Source: Phycisphaerales bacterium
Lineage (GTDB): Bacteria; Planctomycetota; Phycisphaerae; Phycisphaerales; UBA1924
Direction of reading: 5' to 3'
DNA length: 64,000 nucleotides
NCBI GenBank assembly: GCA_019744815.1
Contig: JAIEUA010000008.1
Coordinates: 310,001-374,000, forward strand
Part shown: positions 17,866 to 26,516 of the stretch, one piece after another
Layout: each line of letters begins with the position of its first letter
How positions within the stretch are numbered: position 1 is the stretch's first letter
The notes under the pieces: model-generated
The model's input: the letters and a program-made list of their open reading frames with translations, nothing else
Told to the model about the DNA's origin: nothing
Database searches by the model: none
Made by a program: the position numbers and the translations under genes

Positions 17866-18420
17866 TCAGCAGCGCTGGTCGTCGGTCTCGGCGCCTTCGG
17901 AACACGCGAACTGGTAGGTGTTCATTTTCTTGATCGGCGGGCTGTAGATGTGCAGCGTGATCAGATCGGTGCCCGGGGATTGCATGTTCGCGACCTGATG
18001 GATATCCGCGTCCGCGGCGGCGCAGACATATCCCGGTGACATCGGGTTCGCGACGATGGGACAAACCAGGCCGGAGGGCGTGGGCGCGAAGCGGATCTCG
18101 GTGCCGGTGCCCTCGACCACGCGAAACGCGCACGAGCTGCCCTTGTGGTCGTGGATGGGGGTGCAGTGGCCGCTGCGCCAGGTGAGGGCGAGCAGCTCGT
18201 GCCACTCGCCGCGGCTGATGATGTTGCGCCGGTAGCCGTGGGTGCCGAAGACGCAGACGGACTCGATGTCCAGGCGGGTGATCTCCTGGCGGCTGAGCAG
18301 GTCGGCGAGCGTCTGAAGATCGGCTCGGCCCTGCAGGCCTTCGAGGTACGAGATCAGCGCGGCCAGCTTGGGGAAGCGTTTGGCGGGCGGCTCGGAGGGA
18401 ATGGCGGCGGCGGTTGGCAT
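17866..18420 (-). CDS. Cysteine dioxygenase type I
   Basis: 184 residues, a cupin enzyme that oxidises L-cysteine to cysteine sulfinate with Fe(II) and O2. The iron ligands are visible: PIHDHK gives His90 and His92, and DADIHQVAN gives His141. Cys97 (seven residues after His90) and Tyr159 (HIYSPP) match the human Cys93 and Tyr157 that form a cross-linked cofactor; many bacterial enzymes have Gly at the Cys position. The C-terminus (FACSEGAETDDQRC) is short and acidic. The ATG at 18420 is preferred over upstream in-frame starts because it begins the conserved length. It faces the upstream rpsA-side gene tail to tail. Confidence 0.9.
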   Translation of the reverse strand: MPTAAAIPSEPPAKRFPKLAALISYLEGLQGRADLQTLADLLSRQEITRLDIESVCVFGTHGYRRNIISRGEWHELLALTWRSGHCTPIHDHKGSSCAFRVVEGTGTEIRFAPTPSGLVCPIVANPMSPGYVCAAADADIHQVANMQSPGTDLITLHIYSPPIKKMNTYQFACSEGAETDDQRC

Positions 18421-18509
18421 AGGTGCAGCGTACCCGGGTTCGCGAGATTCGCCAAGTGAACCGGTCTCCACTGGCCCGGAATCGAGATCCCGCAGAACTA
18501 CTGGCAGAA

Positions 18510-21500
18510 CTACTGACACAAGACCTGGTTGTAAGCCGCCGCGAAAAGAACGAAATCGTCGTCGTTCACGACGTCGTCCCCGTTGAGATCCGCCGGGCAG
18601 GGGTCGGGCTGGTTGGGGAAGTTGGGGTTGGGCGAGGAGGGGCAGAGCAATTCGTCGTAGGCGACGGTGAAGTACTGGAAGTCCGTGTCGTCGACGTTGC
18701 CGTCGGCGTTGAAGTCGGCCTTGCAGGTCAGACGCAGAGTCACGTCCTGCGGCTGGTAATTGAGGCGCCAGACCCGGGGGATGGGAGAGGGCGGGACGGC
18801 GGGGAGCTGGAAGTTGTCGAAGCCTCCGGTGCGGGTGGCGGCGGGGTCGCCGTCGATGATCGTGAAGAGGTTGGTGCCGACGGGGTTGAAGCCGTTGAGG
18901 AGCGCGACGCGGAGCGTGCCGCCGAGCGTGTAGGGCTGCTTGATCTGGATCGAGTCGTAGAGCACCCCGGAGGCGAGGTCAAAGTCGAGGTTGGTGGTGG
19001 GGATCAGAAGGGGCGGGTTCTCGAAGATGATGCGTCCCGTGGTGGTGCCGACGCCGGGGGCGATGGTGCCCTCGTAGAGCACGCGGCCGGAGACCGAGCC
19101 GCTGCCGCGGAGCGTCTGTCCGGAGGAGAAGGTGAGGAGATTCGCGCCCGTGCCTGCTTCGAGACGGGCGCGGGTCTCCGGCTGGGTCGTCGCGCCGAGC
19201 GTGACGGTACCGCTGCCGAGCAGAGTCTGCACACCGGGAGCGACGACGCGGGTGGTGCCCGCGGCGGCGGTGGGGTTCACGAAGATGTCGCTGTTGTTGG
19301 TGAACGCGTTGATGGTGAGCGTGCGGCCAGCGAGCACGTCGATAGGGGCGGAAGAGATGGCGTTCGTGATGGAGGCGGCACCGTCGATAGTGAGGCGACC
19401 GGTGGTGGCGGGAAGCTGATCGATGGTGCCGCCGGTGATGGATGCGCCGCTGAGGAGCGCGAGACGGCCCTGAGCGGTGCGGAGGACGCCCGTGGTTTGG
19501 GTGATCGGGCTGCCGATCTCGAGCGCGAGTCCGATGCCGCCGGCTTGGATCACGCCCTCGTTCACCATCTGGGCGAGGATGCGGCCTTGGCCGGTGATCT
19601 TGTGGGTGGCGCCGTTGGTCAGCACGAACGCCGGCGGGGCATCGATGACGGCGGAGTCGAGATTGGCGGGATTGGCGCTCAGCAGCAGCGAGCCGGAACC
19701 GGAGAGGACGGTGTTGCTCGCAGCTCGAAGACGGGCGGGCACGAGCCCCGAGGTGGGGTTGATCGCGATGACGTTGTTGTTCTCGACCCCGGTGCCCGAG
19801 ATTCGCAGAATGGAACCGGGCAGAGCGTTGATGAGTCCTTCGTTGATGATGCTGGCGATGGTGGCGGTTTCGCCCGGGGCGATGGAGACGCTGCCGGTGC
19901 CGAAGGAGGCGAGCGTGCCACCGGTAATGGAAGCGTTGCCAGCGAGCTGGAGCGTCGCGTTGGTGGCGCCGATGCCGCCGGTGTTGGTGATGGCGGATCG
20001 GATCTCGATGGGGGCGGCGGGGTCATCGGCCTGGATGACGCCATCGTTGATGATCGGTGCGGTGATGCGACCCTTGCCGCGGATGGTGTGACCGAGGGCG
20101 TTGGTGACGGTGGACCCTGGGGTAGCGCTGAGGAGCGCGGAATCGAGCTCGCTGGCGGAGAATGCGCGGAGGAAGATCGACCCGTTGCCGCTGATCGTGG
20201 AGGTGTTGAGGAAGTGCAGGCCGGTCAGCGAGGCATCACTGCCGGTGTTGACGCGGACTGTGGCGTTATTGACAAGGCCGCCGGAGACGAACACGCGTGA
20301 GCCTGGGAGGGTTTCGATGATCCCGCTGCTTGCCATGGCGACGAGCGTCGGGGTCTGCAGGGCGTTGACGACGACCTTGCCGGGCCCGCCGGCGATCGAG
20401 CCGGAGGTGATTGTGCCGCTGCCCACGGCGAGGACGGCGTTGGCGGCGGTGACGCTGAGCGATCCGCCGCCGGTCATGTCGCAGTCGTTGAGAAGTTCGA
20501 GCGTCGCGCCGGCTTGATCGGCACGGACGACGGGCGCGCCGCTGAGCGGGGCGTAGATGCGGCCGGTGCCGCGGATGGTCATGGCGAGCGAGGTCGTGAT
20601 CGGGCCCGCGTTCGAGAGCAGCCCGGCGGACTCGAGATCTCCGGCGTTGGCGGAGAGCACGATCGCGCCGCTGCCGTCGAGCGAGAGCGGTGTGGCGGCG
20701 ACGAGCTGCGTGTTGGCGAGAACGGCGGTAGGGTTCACGCGGAAGGTGTGCGATCCGGTGATCGAGCCGCCGAGCTCGAGCACGCTGCCGGCGCTGAGAT
20801 CGACCTGGCCACCAACCTGCATCGACGCGAGTCCGGCGAAGTCGGCGATGCGAACAAAGGTGCCCGGGTTGGCGGCGACAGAGCCGCCGACGAGCCGAGC
20901 GCCCTGGGCGAGTTCCAGGATGCCCGTGGTCGCGGTGATGGAGCCGGTGTTGGCGGTGTCGCCAGCAATCTGGAGCACGCGGCCCGGCGCGTCGGCGAGA
21001 ATGGTGCCGGCGTTGCTGAACGGGCCGTAGAGGCGGCCCGCGCCCGCGATGGTGTGCCCCGCGGCGTGGGTCCACGAGCCGCCGAAGTCAGGACTGATGA
21101 ACGCGGAGTCGAGCACTCCGGCGTTGGCGTTTAGGCGGATGAGACCGGTGCCGCTGATCGTGGTGGCGACCGGAAAGCGAAGCTGCGTGAGCGCGGCGGC
21201 TCCTGTGGCGTTGATGACGAGCAGACCGGAATTGCTGAGACCGGTGTTGGTGTTCGTCGTGCCGATCGCGAGCACCGAGCCGGGGTTCATCGCGAGCGTG
21301 GCATTGGGATTGGTGATGTCCACGCCGACGAGTTGGGCGGGAATGTCGAGGGCGACGGTGTACACGCCCGCGCCGGCGAGCACGGCCTTCTCTGGCGGCG
21401 AGTTCGGGACGTCCGAGGGCGACCAGTTGGCCGCGTTGCTCCACACGCCGGTCACGTTGGCCCAGGTGCGAGCGAGCTGGGCGGTTGCGAGCGACGGCAA

Positions 21501-21566
21501 GAGAGCCACGCCCGCCGACAGAGCGAGCAGAGCGGCGGGACGGAGATGGCTTCGCGCGGCAGTCAT
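18510..21566 (-). CDS. Secreted repeat protein, autotransporter-passenger-like, dockerin-like C-terminus
   Basis: 1018 residues. Signal peptide (about 1-29), then a Trp-containing start typical of passenger domains (GVWSNAANWSP), then about 900 residues of beta-rich repeats. Four full repeats begin with a GxGR motif (AGAGRLYGP, RGTGRIYAP, RGKGRITAP, TGQGRILAQ); a fifth terminal part (RGSGSVSGRVLYEGTIAPG) runs into LGGTLRV, the usual closing of an autotransporter passenger. No beta-barrel follows; instead the paired dockerin-like module (about 948-1018) closes the protein, with all four Cys, an enlarged Pro/Asn-rich linker and a VLCQ end. Likely a surface adhesin or matrix protein. A paralogue of the same architecture lies at 42799-46140. 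Confidence 0.82.
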   Translation of the reverse strand: MTAARSHLRPAALLALSAGVALLPSLATAQLARTWANVTGVWSNAANWSPSDVPNSPPEKAVLAGAGVYTVALDIPAQLVGVDITNPNATLAMNPGSVLAIGTTNTNTGLSNSGLLVINATGAAALTQLRFPVATTISGTGLIRLNANAGVLDSAFISPDFGGSWTHAAGHTIAGAGRLYGPFSNAGTILADAPGRVLQIAGDTANTGSITATTGILELAQGARLVGGSVAANPGTFVRIADFAGLASMQVGGQVDLSAGSVLELGGSITGSHTFRVNPTAVLANTQLVAATPLSLDGSGAIVLSANAGDLESAGLLSNAGPITTSLAMTIRGTGRIYAPLSGAPVVRADQAGATLELLNDCDMTGGGSLSVTAANAVLAVGSGTITSGSIAGGPGKVVVNALQTPTLVAMASSGIIETLPGSRVFVSGGLVNNATVRVNTGSDASLTGLHFLNTSTISGNGSIFLRAFSASELDSALLSATPGSTVTNALGHTIRGKGRITAPIINDGVIQADDPAAPIEIRSAITNTGGIGATNATLQLAGNASITGGTLASFGTGSVSIAPGETATIASIINEGLINALPGSILRISGTGVENNNVIAINPTSGLVPARLRAASNTVLSGSGSLLLSANPANLDSAVIDAPPAFVLTNGATHKITGQGRILAQMVNEGVIQAGGIGLALEIGSPITQTTGVLRTAQGRLALLSGASITGGTIDQLPATTGRLTIDGAASITNAISSAPIDVLAGRTLTINAFTNNSDIFVNPTAAAGTTRVVAPGVQTLLGSGTVTLGATTQPETRARLEAGTGANLLTFSSGQTLRGSGSVSGRVLYEGTIAPGVGTTTGRIIFENPPLLIPTTNLDFDLASGVLYDSIQIKQPYTLGGTLRVALLNGFNPVGTNLFTIIDGDPAATRTGGFDNFQLPAVPPSPIPRVWRLNYQPQDVTLRLTCKADFNADGNVDDTDFQYFTVAYDELLCPSSPNPNFPNQPDPCPADLNGDDVVNDDDFVLFAAAYNQVLCQ

Positions 21567-21767
21567 GTCAGCGGATGGTCCGACGTGTTCGGTGCCAAGA
21601 CACGGAAATCTATCGGCGCAGCGTCACCCTCGACGGGAGGGTGAGGCGTGAGGCAGAGACAGCATGGCGATCACCCAAGGGTGCCACGGGAAGGCTCCGA
21701 GTGCCAGCCGAACGGGTTGGGGAAACGAAGATGCGTTCGATTGGGTTCTCGGGCGTGGCACATTTCA

Positions 21768-21793
21768 GAGCCGCGGGCTGAAGCCCGCGGCTC
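21768..21793. repeat. REP-like palindrome, copy B
   Basis: Perfect 12-bp inverted repeat, GAGCCGCGGGCT / AGCCCGCGGCTC, with a two-base GA loop. It sits 15 bases after the stop of the 21808-23121 gene, in its downstream spacer. It is the longer relative of 4463-4480. A degenerate third trace is seen near 23293-23315. Confidence 0.7.
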
Positions 21794-21807
21794 GGAGGGG
21801 GCAGATC

Positions 21808-23121
21808 TCAGGGGCAAAGCAGCGCGTTGTACGCGTCCGCAAAGATGACGAAATCGCTGTCGTCGGTGAGCAGATCGGCGGTGAAGTCGCCGCGGCGGTC
21901 CAGGAGGTTGTTGTACGCGTCGGCGAAGAGCACGAAGTCGGAGTCGTCGACGAAACCGTCCTTGTTGAGATCACCGGCGCAGGTCTTGGCGACAAACTCG
22001 TACGCGCCCATGTCGGTCGTGCCGTTCAGGACGCGAGGATTGAGGTCAAAATCAGCGGCGATCGTCGAAACCGCGGCGTTGCTGCCGGTGTCGATGCCCG
22101 AGGATCCGGGCGCGAGTCGGAAGTTGGCGGCGGGCGCATTGACGAAGGTTGGTGCAGCGGACAGGTTGCCCGTCCCGGGGAATCCGCCTTGGACGATCGA
22201 GTAATTGACCGTCGGCGTGGTGCCGCCGAAGAACACCCCGGCGCCGCTGGTGCCCGCGAGAACGGAGTTCGAGAATGTGGCGGTCGAGAAGTTGGTCGAG
22301 AAGACGACGGAGCCCGCGCTGGCCGAGTTGTTGTTGAATGTGGAGGAAAGGACCACGAGGTTGGTGTTGGTCAGATGGATCGCGCCGCCGCCGCTGGGGC
22401 TGAACGTGAAGTTGTTGGCGAAGACGCAATTCACGAGGGTGATCGAGGCGCTTCCGACGCCGATGGCACCCCCTTTTCCTCCACTGGCGATGCCGCGATT
22501 CCCGAAAAAGAAGCATCGCTCGATGAGGAGTGTGCCGTGGGCGATGAACATGCCACCACCGGTGTCGGAGGCAGAGTTGTTGCTGACGATGAGGCCGCGG
22601 AGTGTGGGTGAGGCGTTGCGGACGTACAGACCGCCGCCGAACACCGCGTCGGTGGGTAGGCCACCGCCCGCGTATCCGGCCGTGACGGTGAAACCATCAA
22701 GCACTGCGGAAGCGTCTACGGACTCAGCGCGAACCACGTGGTACGAGTTGTCCGTGGTTGAGCCGGTGCCGATTTCGCCCGAGAGTGTGCTGGTGAGGGC
22801 CGGATTGCGCTGCAGGAGCGATTCCTCGACGCCGGTGAACCCGCCGTAGAGCGCGACGCCGTTCTTGAGATTGAAGCTGATGGAGCGGTTGGTGGGATGG
22901 GGCTTGTAGACGCCCTGCTGGACCCAGATCTCGTCGCCGGGCTGTGCGGCGGTGAGAGCGGCCTGCAGGTCGTTGAGGGCAGTCGCCCAAGACGAGCCGT
23001 CGCCGCCGGAAGGAGCGGCGGCGTTGACGCGGATGACGGCGGCGTCGGTCGTCATCGCGAAGAGGCCAAGGACCACAACCCCGGGCAGCACGCCCGTGGC
23101 ACGGATTCGCAGGTAAGCCAT
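21808..23121 (-). CDS. Secreted beta-helix protein with dockerin-like C-terminus
   Basis: 437 residues. Signal peptide (1 to about 27), a lead GGDGSSWATALNDLQAAL typical of right-handed beta-helix proteins of the polymorphic outer-membrane-protein type, ALYGGFTGVE, and LDGFTVTAGY before coil repeats with GGG and N-rich turns (about 140-320). It ends in a helix-cap FRLAPGSSGIDTG and MGAYEF, then the paired Ca-loop module. This copy lacks the two middle cysteines (linker NNLLDRRGDF) but keeps the first and last. The core is close to the beta-helix half of the 4600-7479 protease. Probably binds or processes a polysaccharide at the surface; no catalytic residues can be assigned. ATG 23121 directly precedes the signal peptide. 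Confidence 0.82.
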   Translation of the reverse strand: MAYLRIRATGVLPGVVVLGLFAMTTDAAVIRVNAAAPSGGDGSSWATALNDLQAALTAAQPGDEIWVQQGVYKPHPTNRSISFNLKNGVALYGGFTGVEESLLQRNPALTSTLSGEIGTGSTTDNSYHVVRAESVDASAVLDGFTVTAGYAGGGLPTDAVFGGGLYVRNASPTLRGLIVSNNSASDTGGGMFIAHGTLLIERCFFFGNRGIASGGKGGAIGVGSASITLVNCVFANNFTFSPSGGGAIHLTNTNLVVLSSTFNNNSASAGSVVFSTNFSTATFSNSVLAGTSGAGVFFGGTTPTVNYSIVQGGFPGTGNLSAAPTFVNAPAANFRLAPGSSGIDTGSNAAVSTIAADFDLNPRVLNGTTDMGAYEFVAKTCAGDLNKDGFVDDSDFVLFADAYNNLLDRRGDFTADLLTDDSDFVIFADAYNALLCP

Positions 23122-23168
23122 GTCTCTCGATCTCCCGGCCGCGGCCCCTCCAGACCGCGTCCGGGAAC

Positions 23169-23196
23169 AGTCTACCAGAGCGGGGTTCATGTGCAA
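23169..23196 (-). promoter_or_regulatory. Promoter candidate of the beta-helix gene
   Basis: Read on the minus strand: TTGCAC (23196-23191), 16-base spacer, TAGACT (23174-23169), 48 bases before the start at 23121. The match is moderate. Confidence 0.4.
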
Positions 23197-23337
23197 AGGG
23201 CTTGAGGGCCTGAGAGTGGCGGAATTCGCGGGGTCTTTGCGCGCGGTGGCCGAGCGAAACGCGGTCCGACATGCGAACGGAAGCAAGACCGCGAGGGTGA
23301 AGCCCGCGACTGGGGATCGTGCCGGGCACTGGAGTGG

Positions 23338-24045
23338 TCAGCCGACCCCGAGATAGGCCTTTCGGACCTCGTCGCTCTCGGCCAACTTCTGAGCGTCGCC
23401 TTCCATGGCGATCTCGCCGACCTCAAGCACATAGGCCCGGTGGGCGACCTTGAGCGCCATGTGGGCGTTCTGCTCGACGAGCAGGATCGTGGTCCCGGCC
23501 GCGTTGATCTCGCGGATGATCTGGAAGATCGTCTGCACCACCTGCGGCGCGAGCCCCAGCGAGGGCTCGTCGAGCAGGAGCATGCGGGGCCGGGCCATCA
23601 GGGCGCGGGCCATCGCGAGCATCTGCTGCTCGCCGCCGGAGAGCGTGCCGGCGAGCTGCTTGTAGCGCTCGCGCAGACGCGGGAAGAGAGCGAGGCCCTT
23701 CTCGCGGTCCTTGGCGATCTCGTTGTGGTCGTGGCGGGCGTAAGCGCCGAGGTCGAGGTTCTCCTCGACGGTCATGTTGGCGAACACCCCGCGGCCTTCG
23801 GGCGAGTGAGCGATGCCCAGGCGAACGAGTTCGTGTGGCTTGACGCGGGTGATGTCGCGGCCCTCGTACTTCACCGTGCCGCCGCTGCTCTTGACGATCC
23901 CTGAGATGGCACGGAGCGTGGTCGTCTTGCCGGCGCCGTTGCAGCCGATGAGCGTGACGACCTCGCCCTGCTCAACCTTGAGGCTGATGCCGTGGAGGGC
24001 GCGGATGGCGCCGTAGTTGACTTGGAGGTTCTCGACGGACAGCAT
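23338..24045 (-). CDS. livF: Branched-chain amino-acid ABC transporter ATPase LivF
   Basis: 235 residues. ATP-binding subunit that powers uptake with LivG. Walker A is GCNGAGKTT (about 34-42), the Q-loop and SPEGRGVF segment follow, the ABC signature is LSGGEQQ (about 134-140), Walker B LLLDEPS (about 154-160), and the switch His is in VEQNAH. The length and the GRGVF segment are typical of LivF. The ATG at 24045 opens MLSVENLQVNYG; in-frame upstream starts (to 24072) are less likely. It is the last gene of the liv series and is separated from livG by 92 AT-rich bases, which is unusual in a unit whose other junctions are tight. Confidence 0.93.
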   Translation of the reverse strand: MLSVENLQVNYGAIRALHGISLKVEQGEVVTLIGCNGAGKTTTLRAISGIVKSSGGTVKYEGRDITRVKPHELVRLGIAHSPEGRGVFANMTVEENLDLGAYARHDHNEIAKDREKGLALFPRLRERYKQLAGTLSGGEQQMLAMARALMARPRMLLLDEPSLGLAPQVVQTIFQIIREINAAGTTILLVEQNAHMALKVAHRAYVLEVGEIAMEGDAQKLAESDEVRKAYLGVG

Positions 24046-24070
24046 TGGAAAGCGATAAAGCGAAAAACGC

Positions 24071-24139
24071 AAAGCTCAAATTCGGACCAGCGACCAAGGG
24101 GTTCTATTTGCTTCTTTGAGTTTTGTTGCTTTGAGCTTT
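24071..24139. promoter_or_regulatory. AT-rich inverted repeat between livG and livF
   Basis: AAAGCTCAAA (24071-24080) and TTTGAGCTTT (24130-24139) are perfect inverted arms about 49 bases apart, in a spacer much richer in A and T than anything around it. The outer arm overlaps the livG stop. Could be an RNA-processing or attenuation structure controlling livF expression. Confidence 0.4.
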
Positions 24140-24977
24140 ACTCCTTTCCGAGATACGCCTCGATCACCTTCGGGTTCTTCTGGATCTCGTGCGGCGTTCC
24201 CTCGGCGATGGGGACGCCGTAATCGAGCACGGTGATGCGCTCGCACAGATCCATCACCACGCCCATGTCGTGCTCGATCATGAGGATCGAGACGCCGAAG
24301 ACGTCGCGGACCTCGCGGATGAGCTTGCGGAGGTCCTTCTTCTCCTGCGGGTTCATGCCCGCGGCGGGCTCGTCGAGAAGCAGGACCTTGGGACCGGTGG
24401 CGAGGGCGCGGGCGATCTCCAGGCGGCGCTGATCGCCGTACGGGAGATTGCGGGCCGACTCGTCCATGCGGTCGTGGAGGTTAAAGACTTGGAGCAACGC
24501 ACGGGCACGCTCGCGGATCGCGGCTTCCTCGGCACGCTGCCAGCCGCTGCGCAGGATGACTCCCGCGAGCGAGTGGGTGGTGCGGAGGTGGCATGCGAGC
24601 TTGACGTTCTCGAACACGGAGAGCTCGCCGAAGAGGCGGATGTTCTGGAACGTCCGGGCGAGGCCGGTGAAGGCGATCTCGCTGGGGCGGAGGCCGATGA
24701 GGCTCTTTCCGCCGAGGGTGATCTCGCCTTGGTCGGGGCGGTAGACGCCGGTGAGGAGGTTGAAGCAGGTGGTCTTGCCGGCGCCGTTGGGGCCAATGAG
24801 GCCGTAGAGAGCGGCGGGGGGGAGCGAAAGTCGGAAGTCCTGCACGGCCTTGAGGCCGCCGAAGGATTTGAAGACGCCGCGGACTTCCAGCGATTCGCCG
24901 GCGGCGCCGGAGCCCTTGAGCACCTCGGCGGCGTCGGACATGGTCATGGAGATCGCGCTGCTCACGGTGGAGGTCAC
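24138..24977 (-). CDS. livG: Branched-chain amino-acid ABC transporter ATPase LivG
   Basis: 279 residues. Walker A GPNGAGKTT (about 62-70), LARTFQN after the Q-loop region, the family's modified signature LPYGDQRRLEIARALA (about 183-198), Walker B VLLLDEPAAGMN, and IEHDM with the switch His. ENVKLACH and the long segment between Q-loop and signature fit LivG rather than LivF. The N-terminal 28 residues (Ser/Thr/Met-rich) are extra. The start is a GTG overlapping the livM stop (GTGA), a sign of coupled translation. Confidence 0.93.
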   Translation of the reverse strand: MTSTVSSAISMTMSDAAEVLKGSGAAGESLEVRGVFKSFGGLKAVQDFRLSLPPAALYGLIGPNGAGKTTCFNLLTGVYRPDQGEITLGGKSLIGLRPSEIAFTGLARTFQNIRLFGELSVFENVKLACHLRTTHSLAGVILRSGWQRAEEAAIRERARALLQVFNLHDRMDESARNLPYGDQRRLEIARALATGPKVLLLDEPAAGMNPQEKKDLRKLIREVRDVFGVSILMIEHDMGVVMDLCERITVLDYGVPIAEGTPHEIQKNPKVIEAYLGKE

Positions 24978-26470
24978 GCGGCACCTCCCTCGGCGCGGCG
25001 CGCGGAGAAGAAGTCACGAAGCGGGCGGTAGAGCGCGCCGTCCCACAGCTCGCGGACGCCCAGCAATCCCTGCGGCCGCGTGATCATCATCACGATCAGG
25101 GCGAGCGCGAAAAGAATCAGGCGGTAGTCGCTCAGGTTGATGCCGAAGCGCTTCGCGACGAAGGCGAGGATGCTGAGGCCAGTGATGATGACACCCAAGC
25201 CAATGACGGCACGCGGGAAAGCCCGCGGGTCGTGGCCGCGCTTCTTGCCGGGGCCTTGATCGGGCTTCCCGGCCATGGCGAGCAGTGCTCCACCGATGAC
25301 GAGCATGGGCACGCCGACCACAGCGAACTTCATGAGCGTGTCGGGCGTGCGGAGCAGCTCGGGCAGGTAGGTCACGATGGCCGCCGCGATGGCGGCCCCG
25401 GAGATCGAGCCCAGGCCGCCGAGGACCACCATGATGATGATGTCGAAGCTCTTCTGGAAGCCCGCATCGACAGGGCTGAGCGAGATGCCGATGGTGTGGG
25501 CGTAGAGCCCGCCCGCGATCCCAGCGAAGAACGCCGCGATCGCGAAGCCCCAAACCTTGTAGTACGTCGTCTTGACGCCCATGGCCTCGGCGGCGATCTC
25601 GTCTTCGCGGATCGAGAGCATGGCACGGCCGGTGCTGCTCTGCTTGAGCCGGTAGGCGAAGATGAGCGTCAGCACGACCGCGGCGTAGACCCAGAACAGG
25701 CTGGTGTACTTGGGCACGTTGCCGAAGCCCAGCGAGCCGCCGACGGAGAGCGGGACCGAAAGTGGCTTCGCGGCGGCGATCGCGTCCTTGCTCATCAAAA
25801 CCTGCGGCGTCTGCTGGATGAGCACGCGGACGATCTCGCCGAAGCCGAGGGTGACGATGGCGAGGTAGTCGCCGCGGAGACGGAGCGAGGGCAGGCCGAC
25901 CACAACACCGAGCAGGGCCGCGATAAGGCCTCCGGCGAGCAGGGCGAAAAGGAACAAGCCTTCACCACCCGTGACGAACGCCGCACCTTCCTTGGCGCCG
26001 TAGAGGCCACTCATGGTGCCGAGGGTGGCACCCGCGCTGCCGAAGAGGGCGAACGAGCCGTAGTACGTGATCGAGCCAGCGACATAGCCGCCGACGGCGA
26101 GGAACCCGGCGTGCCCGATCGAGAACTGGCCGGTGAAGCCGTTCACGATCGTGAGCGACACGGCGAGGATGATGGCGATGCCGACGTCGAGGATCTGCTT
26201 CGACGAGTACGCGTCCATGTTGGTACGGACCTGGTGCTGCATCAAGACGCCGACAACCAGCGCGAGCGCGAGCGGCCAGAAGACACGCCAAGCTGAACCG
26301 CCGATGGCACCGAGAACGACAGGGACCAGGATGATCAGTCCGAAGGGCCACAGAAACTGCCAGATGACAAGCGCTGTCAATACTGCAAGTACGATGCGAC
26401 CAAATGCATGCGATCGACTGTCGACAGTCGTTCCTCTGAGACTTGTAGCTCTGTCCTGAAGCGATGCCAT
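24974..26470 (-). CDS. livM: Branched-chain amino-acid ABC transporter permease LivM
   Basis: 498 residues, longer than most LivM. Three or so hydrophobic segments in the first 85 residues precede the conserved permease core: LTIVNGFTGQFSIGHAGF (about 105-122), LRLRGDYLAIVTLGFGEI (about 195-212), RAMLSIREDEIAAEAMGV for contact with the ATPases, and VVLGGLGSISGAA. The C-terminal part (about 370-480) has two or three more spans, around MITRPQGLLG. Together with LivH it forms the membrane channel. It follows livH by 46 bases. Confidence 0.93.
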   Translation of the reverse strand: MASLQDRATSLRGTTVDSRSHAFGRIVLAVLTALVIWQFLWPFGLIILVPVVLGAIGGSAWRVFWPLALALVVGVLMQHQVRTNMDAYSSKQILDVGIAIILAVSLTIVNGFTGQFSIGHAGFLAVGGYVAGSITYYGSFALFGSAGATLGTMSGLYGAKEGAAFVTGGEGLFLFALLAGGLIAALLGVVVGLPSLRLRGDYLAIVTLGFGEIVRVLIQQTPQVLMSKDAIAAAKPLSVPLSVGGSLGFGNVPKYTSLFWVYAAVVLTLIFAYRLKQSSTGRAMLSIREDEIAAEAMGVKTTYYKVWGFAIAAFFAGIAGGLYAHTIGISLSPVDAGFQKSFDIIIMVVLGGLGSISGAAIAAAIVTYLPELLRTPDTLMKFAVVGVPMLVIGGALLAMAGKPDQGPGKKRGHDPRAFPRAVIGLGVIITGLSILAFVAKRFGINLSDYRLILFALALIVMMITRPQGLLGVRELWDGALYRPLRDFFSARRAEGGAA

Positions 26471-26516
26471 GCTTGGGAGTTGCCTTGCGTTCCTTGGTTT
26501 CGATGCCAGCTTTTCG

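Noticed and set aside
18423..20300. A 625-codon plus-strand frame inside the passenger-like gene
   Set aside because: Low-complexity Gly/Glu/Asp/Val shadow of a repeat-coding strand.
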